Assembly (NCBI RefSeq): GCF_001679785.1
Contig: NZ_CP016293.1
Span: 186,001 to 250,000, forward strand
Source: Rhizobium leguminosarum
Lineage (GTDB): Bacteria > Pseudomonadota > Alphaproteobacteria > Rhizobiales > Rhizobiaceae
Reading direction: 5' to 3'
DNA: 64,000 nt
A program made the position numbers and the translations under genes. Under the pieces are notes generated by a model, which worked only from the letters and a program-made list of their open reading frames with translations, ran no database searches and was not told the origin of the DNA. Below are positions 45,171 to 53,516 of this stretch, in pieces. Positions within the stretch are counted from its first letter, which is position 1. The number at the start of each line of letters is the position of its first letter.

Positions 45171-46253
45171 TCAGCGAAGCCGCTTGCCGGCACCGTCGAA
45201 AAGGAATGTGCGGTTGGCGGGAAGGCCGACCGTCAGCGTTTCGCGGTTGCCGGCGACGCGCGATTCCGGCCGCTCGATGATCAGTTGCTCGGGGCCAACG
45301 GTTGCGTAGATGTAACTGGTATTGCCGAGGTGTTCCGCGACGTCGATGGTGACGGTGAGGTCGGCATCGCCGGTGCCCGCATCGACGAAATGTTCGGGAC
45401 GGATGCCGAGCGTCATTTTTGCACCGGGTTCAATGGGGTCGGTGACCGGCAGTGTCAGACGTGTATTGGCGTCGCTTTCGAGCGCAATCACTGCCCTGCC
45501 CGGCTGCGTCTCAACCACCGCAGCCTTGAGGAAATTCATCTTCGGCGAGCCGACGAAACCGGCGACGAACTGGTTTGCCGGATCATCGTAAAGGTCGAGC
45601 GGCGCGCCGATCTGTTCGATATTACCGGCGCGCAGCACGACGATCCTGTCGGCGAGTGTCATCGCTTCCGTCTGGTCGTGGGTGACGTAGATCATCGTCG
45701 TGCCGAGCTTCTTGTGCAGCCTGGAGATCTCCACGCGCATCTGCACGCGCAGTTCGGCATCGAGGTTCGACAAAGGTTCGTCGAACAGGAAGACCTGTGG
45801 TTCGCGGACGATGGCGCGGCCGATCGCGACACGCTGGCGCTGGCCGCCGGAAAGCTGCTTCGGCCGGCGTTTCATGAGTTCGGTGATCTGCAGGATCTCG
45901 GCGACATGGCCCACGCGCCGCTCGGTGTCGGCCTTCGGATTGCCGTTCATGCGCAGGCCGAAGCTCAAATTTTGCTCGACGGTCAGGTGCGGATAGAGCG
46001 CATAGGATTGGAAGACCATGGCGATGCCGCGATCGGCCGGCTCGACGTCGTTGACGACCCTGCCGCCGATCTGAAGCTCGCCTGACGTAATGTCCTCGAG
46101 GCCGGCGATCATCCTGAGCAGCGTGGATTTGCCGCAGCCGGAGGGGCCGACGAAGACGACGAATTCGCCGTCCTTCACCTCCAGATTGGCGCCGTGGATG
46201 ATCTCAAAGCCGCCGAAGCGCTTGACGATGTTGCTGAGTGAAAGCTCTGCCAT
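45171..46253 (-). CDS. UgpC/MsmK-type sugar ABC transporter ATP-binding protein
   Basis: 360 aa. Walker [10 protein letters not shown] near residue 37, signature [15 protein letters not shown], Walker [17 protein letters not shown] and a C-terminal TOBE regulatory domain ([11 protein letters not shown]). The typical MalK/UgpC two-domain ATPase of a family 1 sugar importer. It follows the MalG-class permease by 24 bases and precedes the fused oxidoreductase by 38. Confidence 0.9.
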   Translation of the reverse strand: MAELSLSNIVKRFGGFEIIHGANLEVKDGEFVVFVGPSGCGKSTLLRMIAGLEDITSGELQIGGRVVNDVEPADRGIAMVFQSYALYPHLTVEQNLSFGLRMNGNPKADTERRVGHVAEILQITELMKRRPKQLSGGQRQRVAIGRAIVREPQVFLFDEPLSNLDAELRVQMRVEISRLHKKLGTTMIYVTHDQTEAMTLADRIVVLRAGNIEQIGAPLDLYDDPANQFVAGFVGSPKMNFLKAAVVETQPGRAVIALESDANTRLTLPVTDPIEPGAKMTLGIRPEHFVDAGTGDADLTVTIDVAEHLGNTSYIYATVGPEQLIIERPESRVAGNRETLTVGLPANRTFLFDGAGKRLR

Positions 46254-46277
46254 GCAGCCTCCCGATTATTTGCCCGA

Positions 46278-47114
46278 TTATTTAATTGCGCCGGCCGCGA
46301 TGCCGGCGATGAAATGGCGCTGAAGAGCCACGAAAATGACGAGGATCGGCGCCGTCAGCAGTACCGCGCCGGCCATGATGCCGCCCCAGGAGACCTTGGT
46401 GAGGCCGATCAGCGTTCCCAATGCCACAGGCGCCGTCATCATCCCGGGTCTGGAATTGATCAGCAGCGGCCAGAGGTAATTGTTCCACGAGTGCAGGAAG
46501 AGAATGATCGCCAATGCCGCCATGGTCGGGCGCGCCAGTGGCAAGGCGATGCGCAGGAAGATCTGCCATTCCTTGACGCCCTCGACCCGGGCCGCATCGA
46601 AGAGCTCGCCCGGCATCATCGAGAAGGATTGCCGCATGAACAGCACGCCGAGCGAATTGAACAGCGGCGGCACGATCAGAGCTACCCAGGTGTTTGCCAG
46701 CTTGAACTCGCGCGCCACCATGATGAATTGCGGGATGACGACCACGGAGAAGGGAAGCGTGATCGTGCCGAGGATGATGGCGATGACGACGGAGCGGCCG
46801 ACGAAACGGTAACGTGCCAGTGCCCAGCCGGCCATCGAGGTCAGCAGCACCGAGAGCACTGTATAGATCAGCGCCACGCCGATGGAGATCACCATTGCCC
46901 CGATGAAATCGGTATCGGCCTGCAGGTTTTTGAAATTCTCGACGAAGTTGGTCGATGGCCAGAGCACGATGTCAGGGCTGAAGATGCCGTTGTCGGGCAT
47001 GGTTGAGAAGACGAACATCATCCAGAGCGGAAACAGCCAGATTATCGCCAGCGGCGCCAGTGCAGCATGCAACGCGATCTGGCGCAGCAGAAGCGATTGC
47101 GATTTGGATTTCAT
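46278..47114 (-). CDS. Sugar ABC transporter permease (MalG class)
   Basis: 278 aa, six membrane helices, EAA loop DAARVEGVKEWQIFLRIALP near residue 180. Overlaps the MalF-class gene by four bases. Channel half of the importer. Confidence 0.88.
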   Translation of the reverse strand: MKSKSQSLLLRQIALHAALAPLAIIWLFPLWMMFVFSTMPDNGIFSPDIVLWPSTNFVENFKNLQADTDFIGAMVISIGVALIYTVLSVLLTSMAGWALARYRFVGRSVVIAIILGTITLPFSVVVIPQFIMVAREFKLANTWVALIVPPLFNSLGVLFMRQSFSMMPGELFDAARVEGVKEWQIFLRIALPLARPTMAALAIILFLHSWNNYLWPLLINSRPGMMTAPVALGTLIGLTKVSWGGIMAGAVLLTAPILVIFVALQRHFIAGIAAGAIK

Positions 47115-47971
47115 TTCGGATCCCTCCCGACCCAGAGATTGAGAAGCGAGATCGCCACGGCAAGAGCAGCCATCGTATAGGCGATCGCCGAGGCATAGCC
47201 GAAGTTCAGCGAGGTGAAGCCCTGGCGATAAAGCAGCAGGCCGAGGGTCTCGGTGCCGCCGCCGGGACCGCCGCGATTGGTGATGAGGAAGGGCTCGGTG
47301 AAGAGCTGCATGGTCCCGATCACCGAGAGCACCACGCAGAAGAGGATGATCGGTTTCAGGAGCGGCAGGGTGATGTGGAAGAACTGCTGGACCTTGCTTA
47401 CCCGGTCGAGCGTCGCCGCCTCGTAGACATCATCGGGAATCGACTGCAGGCCGGCGAGGATGATGATGGCGTTGTAGCCTGCCCAGCGCCATGTGACGGC
47501 GAGAATGATCAGCGCCATGGCGGCATTGGCATTGTCGAACCAGGAGACCGGGCTGAGACCGACGGCCGAGATCAGCTTGTTGACGATACCGAAATCGAGG
47601 CTGAACATCAGCCGAAACACCGCGGCATAGGCGACTTCGCCGACGACGACAGGCGCAAAGAAGGCGAAGCGGAAGAGGGGGCGCGCTTTCAGCAGCGGCG
47701 AATTGAGCATGACGGCCATAACGGTCGCGAGCGCGATCATGACGGGCACCTGGATCACCAGGATGATCAGCGTGTTGTAGAGGGCATTGTAGAAGGCCGG
47801 ATCGTAGAAGAGCCGGCCCCAATTGGCCTGGAAACTATATTTCCATGGGTTGATGCGGGTGTTCTGAAAGGAAATCAGGAACGAATTGATGATCGGCCAG
47901 ACCCAGAAGGTGGCAAAGACCAGCAGATAAGGGGCGAGGAACGCATAGGCGCTCCGGGTTCTGAACGGCAT
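47111..47971 (-). CDS. Sugar ABC transporter permease (MalF class)
   Basis: 286 aa, six membrane helices, EAA loop YEAATLDRVSKVQQFFHITL near residue 185. It has no large periplasmic insert, unlike the paralogue at 29152. A hairpin and 87 bases separate it from the binding-protein gene. Confidence 0.88.
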   Translation of the reverse strand: MPFRTRSAYAFLAPYLLVFATFWVWPIINSFLISFQNTRINPWKYSFQANWGRLFYDPAFYNALYNTLIILVIQVPVMIALATVMAVMLNSPLLKARPLFRFAFFAPVVVGEVAYAAVFRLMFSLDFGIVNKLISAVGLSPVSWFDNANAAMALIILAVTWRWAGYNAIIILAGLQSIPDDVYEAATLDRVSKVQQFFHITLPLLKPIILFCVVLSVIGTMQLFTEPFLITNRGGPGGGTETLGLLLYRQGFTSLNFGYASAIAYTMAALAVAISLLNLWVGRDPK

Positions 47972-48027
47972 CGAGCCTCCTCCTCACAAAACCAACGAAT
48001 GACCATCCGCCTTGCGGCGGACGGAGT

Positions 48028-48050
48028 GCCGGGCGCGTCAAGCGCCCGGC
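48028..48050 (-). terminator. Intercistronic hairpin after the sugar-binding-protein gene
   Basis: A 9-bp GC stem GCCGGGCGC / GCGCCCGGC with a GTCAA loop lies eight bases after the binding-protein stop. No U tract follows, so it is better seen as an mRNA-stabilising or attenuating element than a full terminator. Confidence 0.6.
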
Positions 48051-48058
48051 TTCGTCAT

Positions 48059-49333
48059 TCACTGCGCGATCGGAAGGCCGGTCGCCGAAGCGATCTGGTT
48101 GGCGGCATCGTCGAGAGCCGCCTTCGCATTGGGATAGCCGCCGGAGAAGAACTTCGCCTGCGTCGCCTTGAAGATGGCTTCGGCATCGCTCTGGAAGGCG
48201 GTGCCGCGGCTCGGCACGATCTTCGGCAGCGTCGCCAGGATATCGGCCCAGACCTTCTGACCGCCCCAATAAGGCTGCGCTTCGTTGACGAAGGGATCCT
48301 GAACGGCCGAGAGCAACGATGGCACCAGACCGAATTCCTTCAGCATGGTCACCTGACCCTCATTCGTGCCGAGGGCGTAGTTGACGAATTTCCAGGCCGC
48401 TTCCTTGTTTGCGGAGGTTGCCGAAATAGCGAGCGACGAACCGCCGAGATTGGCGGCATGTGGGCCATCGGCCGTCAGGCTCGGCATTTTGTAGACGCCC
48501 CACTTGCCCTTGAGATCGGGCGAGGTCGAGCGAACGGTGCCCTCGTACCAACCGCCATACAGCTGGCTTGCGGCCTTGCCGGCGGTGTTGGCCTGGATCT
48601 TTTCGTCCCAGTTGGCCGCCGTCAGCGTGCCGGCATCCTTCATTTCCTTCACCTTTTGCAGCGAGGAGACGCAGGCCGGCTGGTTGATGGTGATATTCTG
48701 GCCGTCGGCCGAGTAATAGCCGCAGCCCTGTTCATTGGCGATCATACGAAACCATTCGCTGTCGCCATTGAAGTCCGCCTGCGCCATGACGGTGCCGGGG
48801 TTGGCGGCGGAAATCTTCTTGCCGGCGGCAATAAAGTCGTCCCAGGTGTTGATCGTGCTCGGATCGACGCCGGCCTTTTCGTAGAGATCGCGGCGATAGA
48901 AGACGGCGACAGGGCCGGAATCCCACGGCATGGCATAGGCGACGTCGCCGACCTCAAGCTCGGTGCGCTTGAATTCAGGGAATTTCGCCTGAATGTCGGC
49001 CGTGTAACCGAGCTCCTTCAGATTGGCGAAGCAATCCGGAAAACGGCTCCAGAAGATCTCGGCCTCGAAGTTTTCGATGCTGACGATGTCGGGCAAGCCG
49101 TCGCCGCCAGCGGCGCAGGCAGCCAGCGTCTTATCGAAGACCTGGGCGTTGCCAAGGTCCTCGACGGTGATCTTGATATCGGGAAACTGTTTGTTGAAGC
49201 CTGGAAGCGTGGACTTCAATGCCGACGCGGCGACATTCCAGCTCCAGATGGTGAGATTGGCCGACTGCGCGAATGCGGAGCCGGAAGCAAGCACTGCGAC
49301 AGCTGCGGTCGCAGCGAGAAGTTTGAAGCGCAT
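48059..49333 (-). CDS. Sugar ABC transporter substrate-binding protein (SBP family 1)
   Basis: 424 aa with signal peptide (AATAAVAVLASGSAFA, cleaved before QS). Family 1 extracellular solute-binding protein of the MalE/UgpB type; WSRFPDCFANL and PWDSGPVAVFYRRDLYEKAGV in the first lobe are typical. It carries a sugar or glycoside to the permeases at 46278-47971. The AraC regulator is divergent across an 86-bp gap. The sugar is not identifiable from sequence. Confidence 0.88.
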   Translation of the reverse strand: MRFKLLAATAAVAVLASGSAFAQSANLTIWSWNVAASALKSTLPGFNKQFPDIKITVEDLGNAQVFDKTLAACAAGGDGLPDIVSIENFEAEIFWSRFPDCFANLKELGYTADIQAKFPEFKRTELEVGDVAYAMPWDSGPVAVFYRRDLYEKAGVDPSTINTWDDFIAAGKKISAANPGTVMAQADFNGDSEWFRMIANEQGCGYYSADGQNITINQPACVSSLQKVKEMKDAGTLTAANWDEKIQANTAGKAASQLYGGWYEGTVRSTSPDLKGKWGVYKMPSLTADGPHAANLGGSSLAISATSANKEAAWKFVNYALGTNEGQVTMLKEFGLVPSLLSAVQDPFVNEAQPYWGGQKVWADILATLPKIVPSRGTAFQSDAEAIFKATQAKFFSGGYPNAKAALDDAANQIASATGLPIAQ

Positions 49334-49419
49334 TGAAAATCCTCCCTTTTCAATTGCCGATCTTTCACGAACGCGGTTAGACTATCTGTAAGGGAGCGGG
49401 TGTCTCCTAAAAAGGGAAC

Positions 49420-50337
49420 ATGAATTTGGCGGAAAGTAAGGTCGGCACACGTGCAATCTATCAGCCCGGCGCGAGCAGCATCGAGGGTTTGCCGACAGCG
49501 CTGCAGATGTTTCATGCCCATCCGCCTGTAATGGCCATGCCGCACTGGCATGCGCAGGTCGAGGTCAACTACGTGATGCGCGGCACCGTGCATTACCGGA
49601 TGAGCGATCACGAATTCCGGCTGAACGCCGGCGAGATGTGCCTCTTCTGGGGTGGTCAGCCGCATCAGATGGACGAATCCTCAGATGATTCGCTCTATGC
49701 CGGCGCCCATCTGCCGCTCGTCTATTTCTTCCGGCTGCGCCTGCCGATCAGCGTTTCCAGCCGGCTTATGAAGGGTGAGACGCTGCTGACCTCGGCAACG
49801 GATGCCGCCGACAACGAGAACTTCACCCGCTGGTTCCGCTATGCCAACTCCGGCGATGCCGCCAAGGCCCAGCATGCTGTGGACGAGCTGCTGCTGCGCA
49901 TCGAGCGGATCGCGCTCGAACCTTATTCGATGACGTCGCAGGCCGTCATCAGTCTCGAAGGCGATCATCCGCACCCGCATTCCTCGCGCAGCGTCGCGCG
50001 CATGTGTGATTTCATCGCCGCCAATTTCCTGCACGACATCGATTCGGTCGATATCGCCCGCGCCGCCGACCTGCATCCGAAATATGCGATGAACCTGTTC
50101 AAGCGATCGACCGGCATGACGCTCAGCAAATATGTGACGCTGCTGCGGCTGTCGCGCGCCCAGGCGATGCTGATGAGCGAGGGCGCCAACGTGCTGCAGG
50201 TGGCGATGGACAGCGGCTTCGGCTCGATCAGCGCCTTCAACAAATCCTTCCGCCATATCGCCGGCATGTCGCCGTCGGACTTCCGCCGCGATATCCGGCT
50301 GGTGACGACGGTCCCGGCCGGGGCCTTCCGGAACTAG
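49420..50337 (+). CDS. AraC family transcriptional regulator
   Basis: 305 aa. N-terminal cupin-like ligand-binding domain (PHWHAQVEVNYVMRGTVHYR near residue 42, AGEMCLFWGGQPHQ) and C-terminal double helix-turn-helix (MCDFIAANFLHDIDSVDIAR onward, with the family motif VAMDSGFGSISAFNKSFRHIAGMSPSDFR). Divergent from the sugar ABC operon, which it most likely activates when the transported sugar is bound. AAAGGGA precedes the ATG. Confidence 0.88.
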   Translation: MNLAESKVGTRAIYQPGASSIEGLPTALQMFHAHPPVMAMPHWHAQVEVNYVMRGTVHYRMSDHEFRLNAGEMCLFWGGQPHQMDESSDDSLYAGAHLPLVYFFRLRLPISVSSRLMKGETLLTSATDAADNENFTRWFRYANSGDAAKAQHAVDELLLRIERIALEPYSMTSQAVISLEGDHPHPHSSRSVARMCDFIAANFLHDIDSVDIARAADLHPKYAMNLFKRSTGMTLSKYVTLLRLSRAQAMLMSEGANVLQVAMDSGFGSISAFNKSFRHIAGMSPSDFRRDIRLVTTVPAGAFRN

Positions 50338-50433
50338 CTCAGATAGAGTCGCAACGCGGCGTTCTGCGTGGTCTGCCTGCTACTTTTTCATTTGGGCAAA
50401 AAAGAACCACCGCCTAAGGTGGCGGCAGAATGC

Positions 50434-50448
50434 GCACATTTTCTGTGC
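50434..50448. promoter_or_regulatory. NtrC-type enhancer site (GCAC-N7-GTGC)
   Basis: GCACATTTTCTGTGC fits the NtrC pattern GCAC-N7-GTGC. It is centred 108 bases before the predicted sigma-54 start, the distance of a classical NtrC enhancer site. A partly matching TGCATGCACTATTGCAC lies at 50452-50468. From 50338 to 50430 only a weak CCGCC/GGCGG stem (about 50410-50425) is seen. Confidence 0.55.
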
Positions 50449-50521
50449 AAGTGCATGCACTATTGCACTTGTCAGCGAATTGATGTCATTCGCACCCTCA
50501 ATAAAATCAATGATTTATAAT

Positions 50522-50540
50522 TTGGCACGCACTTTGCTTC
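50522..50540 (+). promoter_or_regulatory. Sigma-54 (RpoN) promoter of the guanidine operon
   Basis: TTGGCACGCACTTTGCTTC matches the consensus TGGCACG-N4-TTGCW. GG (50524-50525, -24) and GC (50536-50537, -12) are separated by exactly ten bases. The predicted start of transcription is about 50549, at the 5' edge of the riboswitch. With the upstream NtrC-type site this predicts expression under nitrogen limitation. Confidence 0.8.
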
Positions 50541-50549
50541 GATAGTTGC

Positions 50550-50661
50550 AGAGTTGGTGGCTAGGGTTCCGGCGTCGCAAGGCGTGACTGGTCCGAGAGC
50601 TGCCACCGGCAGGGGAGACATCCCGCCGGGTGCACGGCGGGACAAAAGCCCGGGAGACCTC
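50550..50661 (+). promoter_or_regulatory. Guanidine-I riboswitch (ykkC class)
   Basis: All the conserved blocks of the ykkC/guanidine-I aptamer occur in order: CTAGGGTTCCG (50561-50571), ACTGGTCCGAGAGC (50587-50600), then GCACGG and GGGACAAAAGCCCGGGAGA (to about 50657). The closing P1 stem can form from TGGCT (50558-50562) and AGCCA (50665-50669). This RNA binds guanidinium and switches downstream genes on. It fits the guanidine-degrading enzymes encoded in the operon. Confidence 0.95.
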
Positions 50662-50668
50662 GTAAGCC

Positions 50669-50707
50669 AAGGGATTGGCGGCACGATGGTCATTGCCGAT
50701 CCCTTTT
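50669..50707 (+). terminator. Riboswitch-controlled terminator (expression platform)
   Basis: AAGGGATTGGC (50669-50679) pairs with GCCGATCCCTT (50695-50705, one U-G wobble), followed by T residues. The 5' arm touches the 3' strand of aptamer stem P1, so ligand-stabilised P1 would disfavour the terminator. The 3' arm CCCTTTT can also pair with AAAAGGG (50718-50724) next to the ribosome-binding site. Confidence 0.75.
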
Positions 50708-50732
50708 GAAGAAAAGCAAAAGGGGAATTTCA

Positions 50733-51806
50733 ATGCAGACTTTTTCGAAGATTCTATCGATTACCGCACTGACGGCGTCCCTGGCGCTCGGGCTCGTTTC
50801 CCAAGCCAAGGCCGAACAGAAGACCGACTTCAAGGTTGCCTGGTCGATCTACGTCGGCTGGATGCCCTGGGGTTATGCCGCTGATCACGGCATTGTCAAG
50901 AAATGGGCCGACAAATACGGCATCAAGATCGAGGTGACCCAGTTCAACGACTACGTCGAATCGATGAACCAGTATACCGCCGGCGCCTTCGACGCCGTGA
51001 CGCTGACCAACATGGACGGTCTGTCGATCCCGGCCGCCGGCGGCGTCGATACCACGGCCGTGATTGTCGGCGACTTTTCGAACGGCAATGATGCCGTCAT
51101 CCTCAAGGACAAGGCGAGTCTTGCCGACATCAAGGGACAGAACGTCAATCTCGTCGAATTTTCCGTCTCGCATTACCTGCTCGCTCGCGCGCTCGAAAGC
51201 ATCAAGCTGACCGAGCGCGACGTGAAAGTGGTCAACACCTCCGACGCCGATATGGTCGCCGCTTATAAGACGGCTGACGTGACTGCGGTCGTCACCTGGA
51301 ACCCGCTGGTCTCAACCATCCTCGAGGATCCCACGGCCAAGAAGGTCTTCGACAGCTCGCAGGTGCCGGGCGAGATCATCGACCTGATGGTCGCCAATTC
51401 CGGCGTGCTGAAGGACAATCCGAATTTCGGCAAGGCGCTCGCCGGCATCTGGTATGAAACCGCAGCACTGCTGACTGCCGACAGTGCCGACGGCAAGGCT
51501 GCGCGCGAGGCGATGGGCCAGGCATCGGGCACCGATCTCAAGGGCTTCGAATCCCAGCTTGCCGCAACCAAGCTGTTTGCCAAGCCGTCCGATGCCGTTG
51601 CCTTCACCGCCTCGGGCAGCCTGCCGAAGACAATGGATCTCGTCCGCAACTTCCTGTTCGAAAAAGGCCTGCTCGGCAATGGCGCGCCGTCCGCCGACGT
51701 CATCGGCATTGAAATGCCTGATGGCAAGATCCTCGGCGATAGCGGCAACGTCAAGCTGCGCTTCACCGAGACCTACATGAAGGCCGCCGCCGACGGTTCG
51801 CTCTGA
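50733..51806 (+). CDS. Guanidine-operon ABC transporter substrate-binding protein (NMT1/TauA-like)
   Basis: 357 aa from the ATG at 50733 behind AAAGGGGAA; a TTG nine codons earlier lies inside the riboswitch terminator. Signal peptide cleaved near AKA-EQ. The mature protein belongs to the nitrate/sulfonate/taurine/thiamine-precursor binding class (SIYVGWMPWGYAADHGIVKKW at the start). Related genes are annotated as urea carboxylase-linked transporters. Because the operon is controlled by a guanidine riboswitch and encodes guanidine breakdown, the likely cargo is guanidine or a guanidine-releasing compound (inference). Confidence 0.87.
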   Translation: MQTFSKILSITALTASLALGLVSQAKAEQKTDFKVAWSIYVGWMPWGYAADHGIVKKWADKYGIKIEVTQFNDYVESMNQYTAGAFDAVTLTNMDGLSIPAAGGVDTTAVIVGDFSNGNDAVILKDKASLADIKGQNVNLVEFSVSHYLLARALESIKLTERDVKVVNTSDADMVAAYKTADVTAVVTWNPLVSTILEDPTAKKVFDSSQVPGEIIDLMVANSGVLKDNPNFGKALAGIWYETAALLTADSADGKAAREAMGQASGTDLKGFESQLAATKLFAKPSDAVAFTASGSLPKTMDLVRNFLFEKGLLGNGAPSADVIGIEMPDGKILGDSGNVKLRFTETYMKAAADGSL

Positions 51807-51821
51807 GCCATGTCAAAGCAG

Positions 51822-51844
51822 CGGTGCGGCGTTGCCGCACCGCC
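51822..51844 (+). terminator. Intercistronic hairpin after the guanidine-binding-protein gene
   Basis: A perfect 10-bp stem GCGGTGCGGC / GCCGCACCGC with a GTT loop, 15 bases after the stop and before the permease start at 51871. No U tract, so it probably sets the ratio of binding protein to membrane subunits. Confidence 0.65.
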
Positions 51845-51870
51845 CACCCTTCATCAGCGGAGCTTTCCCT

Positions 51871-52689
51871 ATGCGCTGGATCAACACGAGGCCGAGCCGG
51901 GGCGCACAGCTTGCCTTGACGCTGCTGCCCTTCGTGCTGCTGATCGTTGCCTATACTTTCGGCTCGGCCGCACGGCTGGCGGAAAACGCCAACGACAAGC
52001 TGCTGCCAGGTCTTGCCGGTTTTGCCGATGCGATCGACCGCCTGGCCTTCATCGCCGATCCGCGCACCGGCCAATACCTGCTCTGGTCCGATACGGGGGC
52101 GAGCCTGATCCGCCTGCTTGCCGGCCTCGGCATCTCCACAGTCACGGCGCTCGTCGTCGGCATGCTGATCGGCATGCTGCCTTATCTCCGAGCCCTGCTC
52201 TCTCCCTTCGTCGCCGTTATCTCGATGGTGCCGCCGCTGGCGCTGCTGCCGATCCTCTTCATCGCCATGGGGCTTGGCGAAGCCTCGAAGATCGCTCTCA
52301 TCGTCATCGGCGTTGCGCCGACGATGATCCGTGACCTTGCGCTGAAGGCGCTGGAACTGCCGCGCGAACAGATCGTCAAGGCTGAAACGCTCGGCGGCTC
52401 TTCCTGGCAGATCGGCCTTCGTGTGGTGCTGCCGCAGATCCTGCCGCGGCTGATCACCTGCCTCAGGCTTCAGCTCGGTCCCGCCTGGCTGTTCCTGATC
52501 GCCGCCGAGGCGATTTCGTCGGATTCCGGTCTCGGCTACCGCATCTTCCTCGTCCGCCGCTATCTCTCGATGGACATCATCTTTCCCTATGTCGTCTGGA
52601 TCACGCTGCTCGCCGTGATCATGAATTATATCCTCGATCGCATCCGCATCGCTGTTTTCCCCTGGTCTGAGCTGGAGAAGCAGGCATGA
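51871..52689 (+). CDS. ABC transporter permease (TauC/SsuC class) of the guanidine operon
   Basis: 272 aa from the ATG at 51871 (GCGGAGC upstream); a 13-codon longer frame starts inside the intercistronic hairpin and is rejected. About six helices; the EAA loop KAETLGGSSWQIGLRVVLPQ near residue 170 is of the nitrate/taurine permease type. The stop overlaps the ATPase start by four bases. Confidence 0.87.
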   Translation: MRWINTRPSRGAQLALTLLPFVLLIVAYTFGSAARLAENANDKLLPGLAGFADAIDRLAFIADPRTGQYLLWSDTGASLIRLLAGLGISTVTALVVGMLIGMLPYLRALLSPFVAVISMVPPLALLPILFIAMGLGEASKIALIVIGVAPTMIRDLALKALELPREQIVKAETLGGSSWQIGLRVVLPQILPRLITCLRLQLGPAWLFLIAAEAISSDSGLGYRIFLVRRYLSMDIIFPYVVWITLLAVIMNYILDRIRIAVFPWSELEKQA

Positions 52690-53516
52690 GCGAGTTGGTG
52701 ATCGAAAAGGTTTGGAAGGAATATGGCGACCAGATCGTCCTCGAGGATGTGTCGCTGACCGTCGCTTCGCGCGCCTTCGTCGCTCTTGTCGGCCCGTCCG
52801 GCTGTGGCAAGTCGACTTTCCTGCGCATGCTGCTCGGCCAGGAGCGACCAACGCGAGGGACGATCCTGCTGGACGGCGAAGCGCTGCCGCAGGAGCCGGG
52901 GCCGGATCGCGGCGTCGTCTTCCAGCGCTACTCCGTCTTCCCGCATCTGACGGTCCTCGGAAACGTGCTGCTCGGGCGGGAACTCTCGGCGTCCCGCTAC
53001 AAGGCCAAGCTTTTCGGCGCCGCCCGCCGCCACGCCATCGACGAAGCCCGGCGGCTGATCGGCGAAGTCGGTCTTTCCGGCGCCGAGGGCAAATATCCGG
53101 CGCAGCTTTCAGGCGGCATGCAGCAGCGCCTGGCGCTGGCGCAGGCGCTGATCATGAAGCCGAAGGTGCTGCTGCTCGATGAGCCCTTCGGTGCGCTCGA
53201 TCCCGGCATCCGCGCCGAAATCCACACATTGATGAAGCGCCTCTGGCACGAAACGCAGATGACCGTCGTCATGGTGACGCACGACATGCGCGAGGCCTTC
53301 ACGCTGGCGACGCGCGTCGTCGCCTTTGAGCGCAAGCGTGACCGCCCGGAAGAAAAGGAGCGCTACGGCGCGACGATCACCAAGGACATTTCGATCTGGC
53401 CGCCGAGGCTTGCCGGCGCGCCTTCCATCTTCAGCCCCGACCGGGACGGCCCGGTCATTTCTCTGGGCCTTCGCCGGGACGACCCGGCTTCCAGTCCGTC
53501 AGGAGAAAAACCATGA
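52686..53516 (+). CDS. ABC transporter ATP-binding protein (TauB/SsuB class) of the guanidine operon
   Basis: 276 aa. Walker [10 protein letters not shown] near residue 38, signature LSGGMQQRLALAQAL, Walker B VLLLDEPFGALD and the H-loop in VMVTHDMREA. It has a short C-terminal tail of about 50 residues, rich in charged residues, beyond the usual fold. It energises import through the permease at 51871. Start and stop each overlap a neighbour by four bases. Confidence 0.88.
   Translation: MSELVIEKVWKEYGDQIVLEDVSLTVASRAFVALVGPSGCGKSTFLRMLLGQERPTRGTILLDGEALPQEPGPDRGVVFQRYSVFPHLTVLGNVLLGRELSASRYKAKLFGAARRHAIDEARRLIGEVGLSGAEGKYPAQLSGGMQQRLALAQALIMKPKVLLLDEPFGALDPGIRAEIHTLMKRLWHETQMTVVMVTHDMREAFTLATRVVAFERKRDRPEEKERYGATITKDISIWPPRLAGAPSIFSPDRDGPVISLGLRRDDPASSPSGEKP

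Noticed and set aside
47003..49336. 777-codon plus-strand ORF opposite the sugar ABC genes
   Set aside because: It spans two real minus-strand genes with clear domains; composition is that of a GC-rich antisense frame.
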